This document shows, piece by piece, positions 63,952-64,000 of a DNA stretch of 64,000 nt (within the stretch, counting starts at the first letter, position 1; every line of letters starts with the position of its first letter). The notes under the pieces were generated by a model. It worked only from the letters and a program-made list of their open reading frames with translations. It searched no databases and had not been told where the DNA came from. Location: the NCBI RefSeq assembly GCF_027596085.1, contig NC_072457.1, positions 2,260,471 to 2,324,470 on the forward strand. Reading direction: 5' to 3'. The stretch is from Anoplopoma fimbria (lineage: Eukaryota; Chordata; Actinopteri; Perciformes; Anoplopomatidae). The translations under genes and the position numbers were made by a program.

Positions 63952-64000
63952 AGCCGACGGTGGTGAGTCCGAGATAATCCTGATCAGTCGGTGGGGTGAC

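Overview
The window looks like nuclear DNA of a teleost fish, probably a percomorph. It is AT-rich, very dense in long (CA/TG)n and (CT)n microsatellites, and littered with short, degraded pieces of dispersed repeats that I recognise as fish-type: tRNA-headed SINEs, 3' ends of non-LTR retrotransposons (LINEs) with short tandem tails, and non-autonomous elements. There are no operons, ribosome binding sites or long open frames. Most Met-to-stop frames over 60 codons are chance frames or run through CA/TG tracts.

I cannot identify a host protein-coding gene with confidence. The one protein-coding relic I recognise is the C-terminal end of a LINE reverse-transcriptase ORF (about 5300-6040, + strand). 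It is frameshifted and interrupted by a 33-bp minisatellite grown from its own coding sequence. Four stretches are weak exon candidates: 35501-35688 (+, strong acceptor, then 61 codons to a stop), 8877-9083 (-, GC-rich, two hydrophobic segments, good donor), 40561-40760 (+, GC-rich open frame after an acceptor-like site) and 63684-63951 (+, an MGC-starting frame ending near a good donor at the window edge). None matches a family I can name.

Layout: 1-5.3 kb is AT-rich intergenic or intronic DNA with a tRNA-derived SINE (1653-1923), a possible conserved non-coding block (2240-2600) and a cluster of CCAAT motifs (2786-2948). 5.3-6.04 kb is the LINE relic with its minisatellite. 6-20 kb is gene-poor with large TG, CA, TA and CT tracts and several repeat fragments. 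20.66-20.93 kb holds a 39-bp perfect palindrome and a second perfect hairpin in or beside a small open frame. 22-32 kb contains further dispersed repeats, nested in one case (26.3-26.95 kb), and several complex non-repetitive blocks that could be conserved non-coding elements. 34.58-34.73 kb is a 15-bp minisatellite. 36.3-39.7 kb is a cluster of eight long TG or CA tracts that switches orientation. 41-41.7 kb is a local direct duplication with a LINE 3' end exactly between the copies. 44.2-44.8 kb is a non-autonomous element carrying a 21-bp minisatellite. 48.4-50 kb has a second SINE and a CA/CT cluster. 52.2 and 57.9 kb carry two diverged inverted copies of an unknown sequence. 62.9-64 kb has a second copy of a repeat from 31.9 kb, (GAT)n and (GGA)n tracts and a GC-richer end.

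I see no evidence for a novel multi-gene system. What stands out is repeat biology: coding-derived minisatellite growth, tail sharing between SINEs and a LINE-like repeat, nested insertions, inverted duplications and foldback-prone microsatellites. All family assignments come from memory of sequence patterns, not from database searches.
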